Of a DNA stretch of 64,000 nucleotides, positions 22,522 through 34,845 are shown piece by piece; positions within the stretch are counted from its first letter, which is position 1, and every line of letters begins with the position of its first letter. The translations under genes and the position numbers were made by a program. Source of the DNA: Hysterangium stoloniferum (lineage: Eukaryota; Basidiomycota; Agaricomycetes; Hysterangiales; Hysterangiaceae); assembly GCA_015178975.1 (NCBI GenBank), contig WHVD01000243.1, forward strand, positions 34,118-98,117, read 5' to 3'. The notes below the pieces were generated by a model. That model saw nothing but the letters and a program-made list of their open reading frames with translations. It ran no database searches and was not told the DNA's origin.

Positions 22522-25500
22522 TTACATGTACCGAATGCTATCTATGCCCAAACTTCGTCGAGCTTGTATAATAGCCATCAACTCCTTGATACTCTCCTCC
22601 AAAATAACCACATTGTCTAATAACTGTGATAAGGTGATTTTAGTCACCGTGGTAATCAGCCCCTCTTTAGGCTCTGTGTATCTGTCTGATTCCTCATCCC
22701 TCCACGTTGAACCGGCCGTAAATACATCCTCGTCGACCGTAGACCAGACTGGTTTTCTCGCCGGAGACCAAGGACCACTTGCAGGAAGAGGGGCGACAAG
22801 TGGTTGCACGGCTATAGCGCCTGTTTCCTGGTAATGTGGTCCAAAGGGACTGGCAGCAATAACTTTTCGGTGTGGCGGTGTGGTCGGTTTGAGAGACGTA
22901 GGCATCGCTGTAGAGGCCGCCGTCGCCTTTTTCTTCGGTGTGAGGAATGACACTAATGACGAACTCTTGTTAGCTTGCTTTGAACGGGCGACAGGCGAAG
23001 TGGGAGCAGTAGCCGAATTAGTAGCTCTCACAGACGATGATTTATCGTCTACAGGTTCTAGAGCAAGACTAAGCGCATCATTGAGATTCTCAGAAAAAAG
23101 AAGCCCTTGGCGCCTCTCAATCAGATACTTATCGAAATTTTCGACCTGTGCGCGATATCGATCCAACTGAGCGACTAACCCCAACAATACAGAATATAAA
23201 ACGGGGCGCAATGTTTCGTTTAATGGCATGGCGATTAGGTCGATGTCACCGACAGCGGATATACCACCCATATCGAAATCCACGGAGCGATCATCCCCAT
23301 CATCCAGAATATTATGTGTAGAAAGGATTTCGTTGTGCATTTTGTCGGATTTGGGAATATTAAAGGTTAACCAACCTGCTAATGATCGATATGGGTCTGA
23401 AGCTAGCGCGGCAAGGACGCCGGTCAACGCGATGTTAGATTCGGGGCTACGGGAAAAAAAACCACGCAAGGACTTCAGTATTAAACCTAGCAGTGGGTCA
23501 TTGGGATTTAACCGATGGTGCATCGAAAAAGTCGCTGTTGATCGCTCAGTCATGACACCATCACGAAACGCACTTTGCGACTGGATCGAAAGTAAGGCAT
23601 CATTAAGGTAATGGCCATACCCAGTACTGAGGGAGTTGTGGTCTTGAGTAGGCCCCATACACGAAATGAGGCTGAAATACATGCCCATTTCAAGCTCATG
23701 AATGACAAATGTCACATCTGGCTCTCTGAACATATATGAAAATTCAAGGTCGGGGAACGTAAGAGCTTCTTCCTCTCCTGGATATATAAAGACGTCGTCG
23801 TCGTCATCCTCGGACACGGGTGATGCGGGGCTTGGAACTTCGGATGCAGATATACGTAAGGGTTGTGGAAAGCTTGTAGCATCAGGGTCACGTATAGTCA
23901 CAAGGAGTTTGTCAATACATAGCATGGAGTGGTGTGTGAGTAAGGATTGGAGTAATTGCAAAGCTGCCGTAACAGAGGGCTGATAGGGTGAACGAAGATT
24001 GGAAAAAATGAGATCCTTGAGCGTGAACCTTCCAATGGATGTGAAGTAATCGGTCTGTTTTCGGGAGTCAGGCGCCTCCATCTCCAACAACACCATGGCA
24101 CTACTCTTACGTCGAATCTTTCTGGCCCTTTCGCGTTCCTTTTTATTGCGGTCAAGAGATAATACGCGGGGGTGCGGCCGCCGTGAGTCATGGTCATCCT
24201 CACTCATGAGGAAATTGACGAGTAGTTCCCCGAGTTGACTATCGGCTAGAGTGCGGATCATAATATCGATATACGACATGACCGCCACTGCGCTTCCATC
24301 TGTCTCTGAACACTCAAGGATTGAAGTATAAAGGATATTTTCGAGGAACACGGATCGAACGGCGTCCAATATCGATTGTACGATGGCAGTTCCTACCAAA
24401 GCTGATGGGGCAAGTTGTGGCTGTTGCTCCGATGACACATTACGCCGTAGGACATCTTGCAAAAATTCAAGCAACTTGAGGAAATGGTCCAACCGCGACT
24501 TGAACTCTGGGGTCATTGAGCTCTCCAATCCCAGCGCAAGATTCCGTTCACGCTCGAATTCAAGACGCTGTTTCTCTTCTTCAGTACCAAAGACAGGGAT
24601 GCCCAGCATCATGCCGTTATTTTCGCCGTGAGATGTGTGGCTGATGTCCGGACGCACCTCTAGCTTAGATGGAAGGAGGGAATAAACAGCACCAAGGCCT
24701 GCTCCTAACACGTCGGAAAAGTCACCGTCGAGGACATACTCGGCGAGAGCGAGGGCTGCATCTGCAACAGGATCAGCGGCATTTGCATCAGCGTCCGAAG
24801 ATGATATAGAACCGTCTTCCTCGAGGAGTCTGTACTGAGTTGTTTCTCCGGCTGACATAGCAACATCCATAAGAAATAGTAATCCAGCACGCGCAAAGTC
24901 GCCTATGCGGCCCTCACGGTGCACGAAGCGTAGTAAATAGTTGAAGAGAAGAAATTCGTATTCGGTTTTTTGGGGGGCGGACGATGTATGGTTTGAGGGT
25001 GATGGGGATGAAGCGTGTTGAGACGCGGGATCACTGGAAATATTGCCACTTTCACCCTCGTCCTCGTCATCCTCGTCTTCTTCCGGGACAGTTTGTAGGT
25101 GAGATTGGAACCAGTGTTTATCATAAAAAAAAATCATAAGAAGTTCCCTATAGTTTCGTATTCGGCTGCATAATATACAAAGAAGATCGACAACTTGAGT
25201 AATAAGTGAGTAATAAATAATGCAGACAGATAGAATAGCACATACGGTCCTCTTCGTATTCCGAAGGAGTACCGCGAGCAGCATTGCTTGCAGCACCCAT
25301 AGGCTTTATTTTACCATCCACTTGTTCCTCGATTTGATCACCGACGCAACATCTGAGGAGTCTTAGAACAGCTTTATGTACCGCTGAATGAACGAGGAAC
25401 TGTTCATCAAGGAGAACAACCATGTTTGCGACTGATCGCAAGACTTGGGCTTGTATACCAAAGGGGCGATCCGCCTCACTGAGGCGAACTAGGTTTCCGA

Positions 25501-25919
25501 GAACATCTGGATAAATGTTTGAGATTTATGAGACTATGTCTGAAGGCGATTATCTACCGTTTTTAAGCAGGTACTCTAGACACTGGCCGGTAGTTCTTTA
25601 TTGAAATTCAGACGGTGAATGGGTTATAATGGTTGAAAAACCGACCCTTCCTCTGTCCGGGTGGACTCCCACACCAAGGAATCTACCATAAGCTTTAAAT
25701 GTGCGGGTACATCTGTGGCAGTGATGCCTCTTGTGAGCTGTCTCTCATCTGGAAACTGGAGAGTGTTCTACACCAAGAGAAATGAGCACTGTGACCTGCT
25801 TAGCTTGTGGAAATTACCTTTATAAGCTGCCAAGATCTGTTAAATTCCTGGACATGGTCATGGGAGGACTTTGGCAACTGAGGAGTGCCCGCCCGCAGGA
25901 ACTTACTGAAGTACTCCAT
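22522..25919 (-). CDS. FHIP-family protein (FTS/Hook-interacting protein, RAI16-like)
   Basis: Component of the FTS-Hook-FHIP complex that links dynein to early endosomes (FhipA in Aspergillus). Spliced N-terminus MEYFSKFLRAGTPQLPKSSH ... VQEFNRSWQLIK, then VPAHLKLMVDSLVWESTRTE, TGQCLEYLLKNDVLGNLVRL, MVVLLDEQFLVHSAVHKAVL, a short loop and LCILCSRIRNYRELLMIFFY, followed by a very long last exon with acidic and Ser-rich linkers and a C-terminal helix (LSQLLDNVVILEESIKELM). Two clusters of helices separated by disordered linkers and the LLIFFHDK-type motif are typical of the family. Start at 25,919 is fixed by MEYFSKF. Five introns lie in the first 650 bp. It ends 43 bp from the convergent P450. 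Motor/endosome role is from the family, not from this sequence. Confidence 0.86.
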
Positions 25920-26604
25920 TACGGACCAGTGCCGTTGACTTTTGACGGAAGAAACCACACAACGCGTACGCGATTCCAGAACAGTCACTGTCACCCGCTG
26001 CATACTAACTTCTTCCACGCTCATCAATTGCAGCATACATAGGCATTGCGGCCAAAGGGAATTGAGATATCTTCCGATTTATGTGGCTCATCAAGTGCAG
26101 TATGTACCAACTGCTTGAACTATTATATCATCTTAGAGGCAAAACTTGGGCTGGACTGATCGTGAGCAAATATTTCTCCTTGCGGCCGACTCCATCAAGC
26201 TCAAGCATACATCTTATGTCTACAACGTGCGTCCCACTGCCGGCTTACGCATGAGTAACTGAAGTTGTGATGCGAGTACTCTCGTCGAATCCATTGACGC
26301 CTTTTGGAATCAGGATGGCCACATTTGTCCAGTTTTCCCACCCATGTTCGCTGAGGCAAATATGAGCTAGACAATTTGTTTACTGCCCTGAGGCCTGGGC
26401 AAATCGCCTATAGATAAAGCAATTTCTTGTATTTTATAATTTCCCTTGAATTATAGTTGCGGTTATCTTATGTCCAGCCTCCGAATTCCGAATTCCGAAT
26501 CGCAAATTGCAGTGACATCAGCGTCCACATAAAGGCGTCAAATCAGGCTATATCATCCCTGTAGTCCATCTTGTTTTAACACCCTCTCCTTCTCAATCTT
26601 CATC
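25920..26604. promoter_or_regulatory. Divergent intergenic region, FHIP / transketolase-like gene
   Basis: 685 bases between two divergent starts. It holds a 7-bp tandem (CCGAATT repeated three times, about 26,479-26,501) and a CT-rich run before the ATG at 26,605, but no TATA box I would trust and no gene-like frame with a known motif. Confidence 0.45.
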
Positions 26605-29000
26605 ATGGGCGAAACATTTCCTATTGATCTTAAAAAGTTCCAAGAGTAGGTCGCCTCCAGATGTCCTCAAGCTGCAATTCTCAATGTAATTATTAGCGTC
26701 AAGCTCGACCCTAAAGTCGACACCCTTAATGACGACCAGCGATCTAAACTTCTTGCTAACATCCAATTACTGAGAGATGCCATAATTCTCTTCACTGCTA
26801 GTGGTGCGCATAGTCGATCAATAATCACTAACCATTCAACGTTTACATGTTATGTAGGCGCAGCTCGTGGAGTCTCGGGGCACACTGGTGGCCCATATGA
26901 TACCGTTCCTGAGGTCTGCATCCTTGAATCACTCTTCACTCATTCAGATGCCTATGTCCCAATCCACTTTGACGAAGCTGGTCTGTTTTATTTCACTCTT
27001 CCGGGGTCTCTGACACTTACATCACTCACAGGCCACCGTGTTGCAACGCAGTACATTCTTTCTGCCTTGCATGGTGACATCCCCGCTGAGCACCTTCTTC
27101 ACTACCGACAAGCCAACTCGAAGCTTCCTGGTCACCCTGAACTCGGGTTGACTCCCGGTGTCAAGTTCAGTTCTGGTCGTCTTGGTCATATGTGGCCCAT
27201 GGTGAACGGTATCGCTCTTGCTAACCGTGATAAGATTGTGTTCTGTCTCGGTTCAGATGGCTCACAACAAGAAGGCAACGATGCTGAAGCTGCACGTCTT
27301 GCCGTTGCCCAAAATCTTAACGTAAAGCTTCTAATTGACGATAATGATGTTACCATTGCCGGTCATCCATCCAAATACCAGAAGGGCTATGACGTTGGAA
27401 AAACGCTCACCGGACATGGTTTGACTGTCTTCGAGGCACAGGGAGAGAACATTGATGATCTCTGGAAAAATATTTCGGCTTCCATCCTGCATGAAGGCCC
27501 TACCGCCGGTAAGAATATTACTACGCAACCTGCCCGACATTGACCTCATACTAAAATTCACGCTTAGTGGTCATCAAGCGTAAAATGGCACCTGGGATCG
27601 AAGAGATTGAAGGCAGTAACCATGGACACGATGTTGTCCCCGTCAAAGTCGCTATCAAATACCTTCTCGGCCGTGGCTATCCTAAAAGCGTCACTGATAT
27701 TCTGGAGAACATTAAGCCCAATAGTGACCCTTACCTCCATATAGGGTGTACCAAAGAGAGGGGTGCAAACCGTGTCGAATTCGGTGAAGCCGTCAACCGG
27801 GTTCTTGATAAACTCACAAAAGAGGAGGCCGCGAAGAAGGTCGTGGTTATCGACAGTAAATGATTCTTATGCGCAAGTGTGCCGTCGTGTATAACGTTTT
27901 GTTTCAGGTGACTTGGAGGGCTCAACTGGTATCAAAGCGATCCACCAGAAACACCCGGAGGTGTTCATTCCGTCAGGAATTATGGAGCGTGGTAACCTCT
28001 CCGCTGCGGCAGGTTTCGGTTTTGATAAGAACAAGTTCGGTGTTGCGGCCACTTTCCAGGCTTTCCTCGTCAGTGCCATATAATTATCCTTTTCATGCGA
28101 TAGCTAACACTAGCTTGCTTTAGGAAATGACTATTTCAGAGCTCACAATGGCCCGTTTGAACATGTGCAATCTTCTTGTTCACTTCTCACATTCTGGTGT
28201 TGATGATATGGCTGACAATACTTGTGTATGAATTTAAAACTCGGTTACATAATACTTCCCTTATACTTCTGTTTAGCATTTCGGTGTTAATGCCATGTTT
28301 GCGGATAACGGTCTTGCCGACACACAGTCATGGTTGTACTTCCCCGCAGACCCTACACAGATGAACGCGGTCATCAAGCGTGTCTTCTTTGAAAAGGGTC
28401 TCCGCTTCGTATTTTCGACACGATCCAAGGTTCCGTGGATTCTGAAAGCAGACGGCAAGAGATTCTACGACGATGACTATGAATTTGTACCTGGAAAGGA
28501 CGAACTCATCATTGAAGGGAAGGCTGGATATGTCGTTTCGTTCGGAGATATGTTGTATAGGTCGTACGATGCGGTCCTCAGGTGTAGGGAGGCAGGTATC
28601 GACGTTGGCCTCGTGAACAAGCCAACGCTAAACATTGTGGATGAGAACATGCTTCGCAAAGTCGGTTCTTCGCCGTTCGTTCTCGTCACTGAATCACTTA
28701 ACCAGAAAACTGGTGTAAGCACCATTATTCTTACTGACTTGCGTGTGACATTAATACCGTCATCGTAGCTTGGCTCTAAGTTCGGCACGTGGCTGATTGA
28801 GCGTGGTCTGACACCCAAGTACGGCTATATGGGTGTCACCAAGGAGGGTATGTCCATCGTTTTTTCCAGCCTTCGATTTTAGCGTTTACGGCTCTTCAGG
28901 TTGTGGTGGTCTTTCGGAACAAATTCCCTACCAGAACTTGGATCCGACAGGGATTATTCTCAAGATCAAAACTCTTTCGCACTCAACACCCAGTCAGTAA
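26605..29000 (+). CDS. Transketolase-family thiamine-diphosphate enzyme (divergent paralogue)
   Basis: ThDP-dependent enzyme with all three transketolase domains. N-terminal domain: GVSGHTGGPYDTVPEVCIL, HFDEAGHRVATQYILSALHG (where true transketolases have LSNGHA), SSGRLGHMWPMVNGIALA and the ThDP motif GSDGSQQEGNDAEAA ... LLIDDNDVTIAGHP. Middle (PYR) domain: VVVIDSDLEGSTG, FIPSGIMERGNLSAAAGFGF, MARLNMCNLLVHFSHSGVDD. C-terminal domain: VVSFGDMLYRSYDAVLRC, GSKFGTWLIERGLTPKYGYM, ending KTLSHSTPSQ. The splice GA|GTAGGT near 26,648 removes an apparent early stop. About 700 residues, intact. The GSDG in place of GDG and the altered NGHA region suggest a different substrate from the neighbouring transketolase. 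It may act on non-phosphorylated ketoses, but that is a guess. Confidence 0.85.
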
Positions 29001-29338
29001 ACGAATGATAGATAGAACTCTAGGACACGTTATCTTTGTAGTTCAAAAGGTATAGAGGTTATAGATATGAGAATTATTTCCAATGATTGTTCCTGTTCTT
29101 GTCGACAAGGATAGGAAATCGTGTGAAAGGGGAGGAAGCGAGTGTGCGAATTGGATCCATCTTGCGTTCGATGAATATTACTGGAGACATTAATTAATCA
29201 GCTTCGTATTCGTCAGTTGGCTTCAAAAAGAATTCCGATTATTTGTCAACGCGCTTTCAGACTACACTACGCTCTGAACTTCATAAGTCACTTTGGACTT
29301 TCCCTGCTTTTAGCCTTTCACCATCTCTACCCATCCTC
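29001..29338. promoter_or_regulatory. Spacer and promoter of transketolase
   Basis: 338 bases between two tandem genes. CT-rich just upstream of the ATG at 29,339 (CTTTCACCATCTCTACCCAT). No other feature seen. Confidence 0.4.
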
Positions 29339-32205
29339 ATGCAGTTCCAAAAAGTAGACACTGATGAACTGTCTATCAACACCATCAGAGCATTGGCCGC
29401 CGATGTTGTGAACAAGGCGAATTCAGGTCACCCAGGTCAGTTGGTCGTCATCCGGTATCATCGTAACGCACGATGTTGAGCTAAGACGTGTAGGTGCGCC
29501 CATGGGCATGGCCCCTGTGGCTCACATCTTGTTTTCTCGGTAATTATATCTTAACCATAACAACCATTGGCCTGATCTCGCATTAGTTTCTTCAATGCCA
29601 ATCCGAAAGACTCAGCATGGTTTAATCGCGATCGGTTTGTACTCTCCAATGGGTATGTACAATCTACATGTCATTGTTATCCATGCACTCATGCGCCTCA
29701 CTGCTCAGTCATGCGTAAGTCACCCCATTACGACAGGAAAACATCTGAGACAATCGAATATTCATAGATGTGCCCTGCAATACATTTTGCTACACCTGAT
29801 GGGGTATAAGCTCTCCATGGACGATCTCAAGCAGTTCCGTCAGTTAGACAGTCTCACCCCAGGTCATCCCGAGCACGGGCACACAGATGGTCCGTACAAT
29901 AAAAGTATATCCACGAGATCACGAATAGAGTGCTTTCACAGGCGTCGAAGTGACAACCGGCCCCCTTGGTCAAGGGTTTGCCAATGCAGTCGGTCTTGCC
30001 ATCGCCCAGGCGCACATGGGAGCAACATTCAACAAGAACGGTTTCAATTTGATCAACAATTTCACATATGGCACGGCACTTTATCAGTCTTTGAAAGGCC
30101 GTTGAAATTAACCGCCTTTTCGTAGTCTTCTTGGGCGATGGCTGTTTGATGGAGGGTGTCTCCGCTGAGGCAGCGAGCTTGGCTGGTCATTTGCGCCTAG
30201 GAAATTTAATAGCTGTACGTGCCCCATTAAAGCCTCACGCTCCATTCTTTTAACCCCCTATTCTGCAGATTTACGATGATAACCGTGAGTTCGCTCAGCT
30301 ACAAAGCCCACACGCCGTATCAACCTATAGACAGACATCACTATCGATGGCGACACGGCCGTTGCGTTCACTGAAAATGTGGAGCAACGCTTCGCGTCTT
30401 ATGGCTGGCACGTTGCACACGTCAATGACGGAGATAAGTGCGTCATGGCGCAGCACATGGTAGATAATTAATTAATTAATTAATTTACAGTGACCTTCAA
30501 GGCATATTCGATGCGATTGCGGAAGCTCGGAAGGTGACAGACAAACCCAGCATCATTCGTTTACGTACTATCATTGGTTTCGGTAGTAAGCAACAAGGCA
30601 CACACGGGATCCATGGTTCCCGTAAGTAGCGTGTTTCGTCCGCCTTTTCTATTATATATTAACAGATTTACCTTTGTGAAAACAAGCCCTTAAGCCCGAT
30701 GATACCGAGCAGCTCAAAGCCAAGTTCGGTTTCGACCCGAAGGCAACTTTCCAAGTCCCTCAAAAGACCTATGGAGTATACAGTGAAATTGCAAAGCGTG
30801 GCGCCAAACTGCAACAGGATTGGGATGCGCTCCTGGCCTTGTATGGGCAAAAGTACCCCGTGGAGCATGCTGAGCTTACTCGCCGCATCAAGGGCGACCT
30901 TCCAAATGGCTGGGAGAAATCTCTCCCTATTTATAAGCCTGGAGATGCTGCCACTGCTTCGCGCAAGCTTTCTGAAATTGTGCTTACAGCGATTAGCCCT
31001 GCTCTTCCCGAGTTGATGGGTGGTTCCGCTGACTTGACGGGATCCAACTTGACACGAGTAAAGCTCGCGGAGGACTTTCAACATCCCGATACTAAGCTTG
31101 GTACATATAAAGGTAGCTATATTCGATATGGTGTCCGTGAGCATGGTATGGGAGCCATAATGAACGGTATTGCTGCCTATGGTGGTATTATCCCCTTTGC
31201 TGGTACATTCTTGGTGCGTCTAGATTATATCTGCCGGAATCTGAATTTCCTCAGTCCCACATTCCTAGAACTTTGTCAGCTATGCCGCCGGCGCTGTCCG
31301 TCTCAGTGCCCTCAGCGGTCATCACGTTATCTGGGTTGGTACGTATCTCAGCATGTCATTGAACCAAGGTTCTCCATAATGATAAAACACTCCACAGCTA
31401 CTCACGACTCTATCGGCCTTGGCGAAGATGGTCCAACCCACCAACCTATTGAGACGGTTGCTCACCTCCGCGCCACCCCCCAGCTCGTCGTCTGGCGCCC
31501 CGCCGACGGAAATGAAACAAGCGCATCTTACCTCGTCGCACTCAAATCCAAGAAAACCGCTTCCGTCCTCTGCCTCTCCCGGCAGAATCTCCCGAATCTC
31601 GAAGGGTCAACCATCGAGCGAGCGTCTCGAGGCGGGTATGTCCTTCATGAAGTGGAGGATGAGGATTTGACATTTGTCTCTACGGGGAGTGAGGTGGGCA
31701 TTGCGGTGGAGGCTGCAGGGATTTTGGCAAAGGAGGGTGTGAAGGCCAGGGTTGTTTCTTTACCGTCGTGGGAGATTTTCGACGTGCAGGATGAGGCATA
31801 TAAGCTGTCGGTGTTGAGGAGTGGTGCGCCGATTGTGTCGTTTGAAGCCTTGACGGTTTGTTTGACAGACTTTCGATTATATATACTTCTATGTTGACCT
31901 TTTTCCTTTTAGACTCTTGGCTGGGCAAAATACAGTCATGAGGTGAGCTTTTTGCACTCACAGCGTCTCCTGTTAACACATGCACCCGCCAGCAAATCGG
32001 CATCAACACATTCGGTGCCTCCGCCCCGTATCAAAAAGTATACGAAAGACACGGCTTCACCGCACCCAGTACGTTTTTTCTCGTTTCCCTCCACCTTTCC
32101 CCACTTATCTCAAAAACAGGCATTGCCGTACGTGGGAAGAAGGTCGTTGACTTTTATAAGAAGAAAGGCGGGGAGATTGTCTCTCCGTTGGTGTCTGCAT
32201 TATAG
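29339..32205 (+). CDS. TKL1: Transketolase (pentose phosphate pathway)
   Basis: Moves two-carbon units between xylulose-5-P and ribose-5-P or erythrose-4-P using ThDP. Spliced motifs follow yeast Tkl1 closely: [93 protein letters not shown] (ThDP motif), [52 protein letters not shown] (catalytic Glu), [20 protein letters not shown], and the C-terminal domain ending [12 protein letters not shown]. All active-site His positions I can place are present. Many introns; one supplies only 6 nt (29,709-29,714) and another (about 30,077) appears to use a GC donor. It is the second of two tandem transketolase-family genes beside the acetate kinase/phosphoketolase pair. Confidence 0.94.
29709..29714 (+). 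other. 6-nt micro-exon encoding the active-site His of transketolase
   Basis: TCATGC lies between an acceptor (CTGCTCAG) and a perfect donor (GTAAGT). Joined to the flanking exons it gives AAT GGT CAT GCA TGT, that is NGHAC, exactly the family motif. Without it the reading frame and the His are lost. Confidence 0.8.
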
Positions 32206-32943
32206 ATTTTTCATGCTTATGGAGAGGTATCATCATGTACTGGATGGATGTCTTACTTTTGTTTGAGTCTTGGTCTTGCTGTATTTAAACAAACACAAGA
32301 GAATTGTTAGAGCATCCAATAGATATTACTGAGGAAGATCTTGACGTGGGAGCATCGATCGTGTTCACATATCCAGATCTAACCGATTCGGCAGTGTCGA
32401 TGTAGGCTGACGTTGTGTGCTCGCGGACCACATGCTGCTGGCGTGACTATCATGTGTCTTGAACTAGGACTATCATGTATCTTAAACACTAGGTGACAAA
32501 ACTAAAAAGAGGGCAAGAAAATGCCCGAACTCGGCCGCTGCCTGAGGTATTACAAGAGGATCCGCGAGGCTGTGCTCGTAACACCTATTGTGAGACAGGT
32601 ACATTCATTTTGTTGATCGAAGAACAGGGATAGAAAACGGCGATGGAGGACCGTAAGCTTTGACTCGCGGGTACCAGTACGTAGCTATATCAATTGAGTG
32701 TTCACAGCAACTTCAAGCACTCTGATGATATCGTCAGTTGTGTTCTCTTCCATCTTGATTCCAGTGCTTGCGTTTGTAGGACATCGGCCTTAATTAACCA
32801 CCCGGCCTAATACCTGGTATTCGATCTAAATTAAACGCGTCACCTATAATGCACGACGCGTCGTGGAGCAGCAGACGCGCAACGGTTCGCATACTTATAT
32901 ATACATTGGAATAAGACAAGTCACAAGTCATCCATACCTTTTA
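32206..32943. other. Convergent intergenic region between transketolase and acetate kinase
   Basis: 738 bases holding the 3' ends of two convergent genes. Short inverted repeats such as CACGACGCGTCGTG (about 32,852) may form hairpins. No gene, RNA or mobile element recognised. Confidence 0.45.
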
Positions 32944-34422
32944 TCAATGTTTTCCTTTAAACCAAAACTCATCCCTCGAGGCACACTGCCTCGCAATCTC
33001 CTCCTACACATAACAAGTTGTTTACATTCCCAAGAGATAAAGGACTGCAACTCACCTCCTCGTTAGTCTCACAAACCAGCACCCTAACCCGTCCATCCCC
33101 AGCGCCAACATGCCACACGCCACCCGGCTTCTCAGTGTTCTTCTTATCGTCTAGGGTATCAAAACCAAGACAAACACACCGCTCAACGATAGCCTTTCTG
33201 AGCTCTGGGGAGTTTTCTCCCAAGCCACCGGAGAAGGTGATGGCATGGATGTTGCCCTGTAGTTGGACAAAGTACCCTCCTAAGTTATGATTGCAATTAT
33301 TATGGAGCGTGACTACGCGAATGAATAAACGTCAACGCACCGACAAATTGACAGACACGGTCAACGAAAATATCAAAGGCAAGCCTATGCGACTCCTTCT
33401 TCGACGTTGCGATGTCTTTAAAGTCGGCGGTGCCCGTGAGGGCTTTCCACCCAGCCTCTGTGTTTAGTATCTTTTCTGCCTAGGGAAGCATGTATGATAA
33501 ATATTTATAACAGTGGCTCCTTGTCTCACCTCGGTGATGTGAAGGCTCCTAACACGATCATGGCTCATCCTGGCGACGTCCTCGCCGCTTCCAGCATAAT
33601 GAAATATGAGACTAGGGTCGACGTCACCTGAGCGGGTTGCACCGGGAAGACCCGAGAGTGGAGTGAGACCCATGGATACATTGATGGATTTTCCGTTTTT
33701 GATAGCGCAGACGGAAGCGCCCGCACCGAGGTGTAGTGCGATGAGGTTGATTTGAGAGATCGGGAGGTTGAGGAAAGTGGATGTTGTGCGGAGGATGTAC
33801 GAGTCTGCATATATCGACTCAACAACGTGGCGGTAATGTCAGCCGTGGGACGATACTTACAGCTGAGACCATGAAAGCCGTACTTGCGAAGGTTCTTTTC
33901 TTTTGCGACGGAAGGGGAGATGGCATAGGTGTATATGTGTTGTGGGAGGGAGCGGTGGAAAGCAGAGTCGAAGAATGCGATGGAGACGGCGTTAGGGAGT
34001 GAGTGGTGAGCGGAGCGTATGATATGGAGAGCGCTGTCATTGTGGAGGGGTGCCAAGTCAGACAGTGCTTCTAATTTGACGTAAATGTGCCTTTGGATGA
34101 TGACTGGGTCAGTGAAAAGGCCTCCATGGACGACTCTATGACAGAGATGGGTTATATCATCTCTTTTGTAGCCTTGGTTTGTGAAGTTGGGATCGTTGAA
34201 GAGAGTTTGGATGAAATAGTCGAATGCAGTGGTGTGGTCTTTGACTTGTTCTGGAGAGTGAGACTTGTGTTCCGAGTCTGAGAGAGCATATGAGAATGTG
34301 GTTGTTTGCTGTGGTCCTATATTTTTGAAAGAAGCTGTTGATAAAGGTGCGACGTCAGACCTGAATAAACCGAGCTTCAAAGACGAAGATCCTGCGTTTA
34401 CTGCGAGAATTAGTTGTGTCAT
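32944..34422 (-). CDS. ACK: Acetate kinase (fungal)
   Basis: Interconverts acetyl phosphate plus ADP with acetate plus ATP. Start [17 protein letters not shown] carries the phosphate-1 motif (N-x-G-S-S-S); then [20 protein letters not shown] (substrate Arg/His), [87 protein letters not shown] (with the catalytic Arg), [40 protein letters not shown]. The last exon, taken from the GTGTAG acceptor, gives [15 protein letters not shown] and stops at 32,944, which suits the family better than the alternative acceptor. It is divergent from phosphoketolase across 423 bp, the arrangement expected if both belong to one acetyl-phosphate pathway. Confidence 0.93.
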
Positions 34423-34845
34423 GGGGGACGGATGTTAAATTGAGACTCGAAATGTATTCTCCCAACGACTATACACAAGTGCAAATATCCGAGTCTGTTC
34501 TAGGCATATCTGCCAAGTAATTTGTTTCTAGGAACTACCGCAGAGCCTTCTGCACAGAATCCGCTAACCATACAGATTCAATTTCAATTCCACCGAATTC
34601 CTGGAATTACGGACCAATTTGCAATCGCGGCCTCCTGCTGTCGGCAAATCTGTTCAGGCCTTGGGGGAAATTACGGGGTTTTCATTTAAATTGGGGGTCA
34701 GGGGGGAACCTATCAGCTGGTGTGTCGGCAGATATTTCAAGGAATATCTTGGTAAATGTCTTGACGGGCGCCTGCTCTACTGGGGTTCCACCAATCCATT
34801 AAATATAAAAAGCCCCAAAATGTTGTTTAGCCACCCTTCATCACA
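34423..34845. promoter_or_regulatory. Shared divergent promoter, acetate kinase / phosphoketolase
   Basis: 423 bases. A TATA box (TATAAAAAG, 34,804-34,812) lies about 34 bp before the phosphoketolase ATG. CCAAT boxes occur at 34,614 and 34,791, and a CTGGGG at 34,780 fits the SYGGRG site of the carbon-catabolite repressor CreA/Mig1. Such short motifs are weak evidence alone; glucose repression is an inference. Confidence 0.5.

Noticed and set aside
22880-23611. Plus-strand frames of about 100-130 codons
   Set aside because: Antisense to the long FHIP exon; no motif.
26479-26502. CCGAATT triple repeat as heat-shock element
   Set aside because: GAA and TTC units lack the 2-bp spacing of a heat-shock element.
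29243-29338. N-terminal extension of transketolase
   Set aside because: The upstream frame begins without an ATG; the ATG at 29,339 matches the family start.
30469-30488. TTAA microsatellite
   Set aside because: Short TAAT repeat inside a transketolase intron; common intronic sequence, no sign of function.
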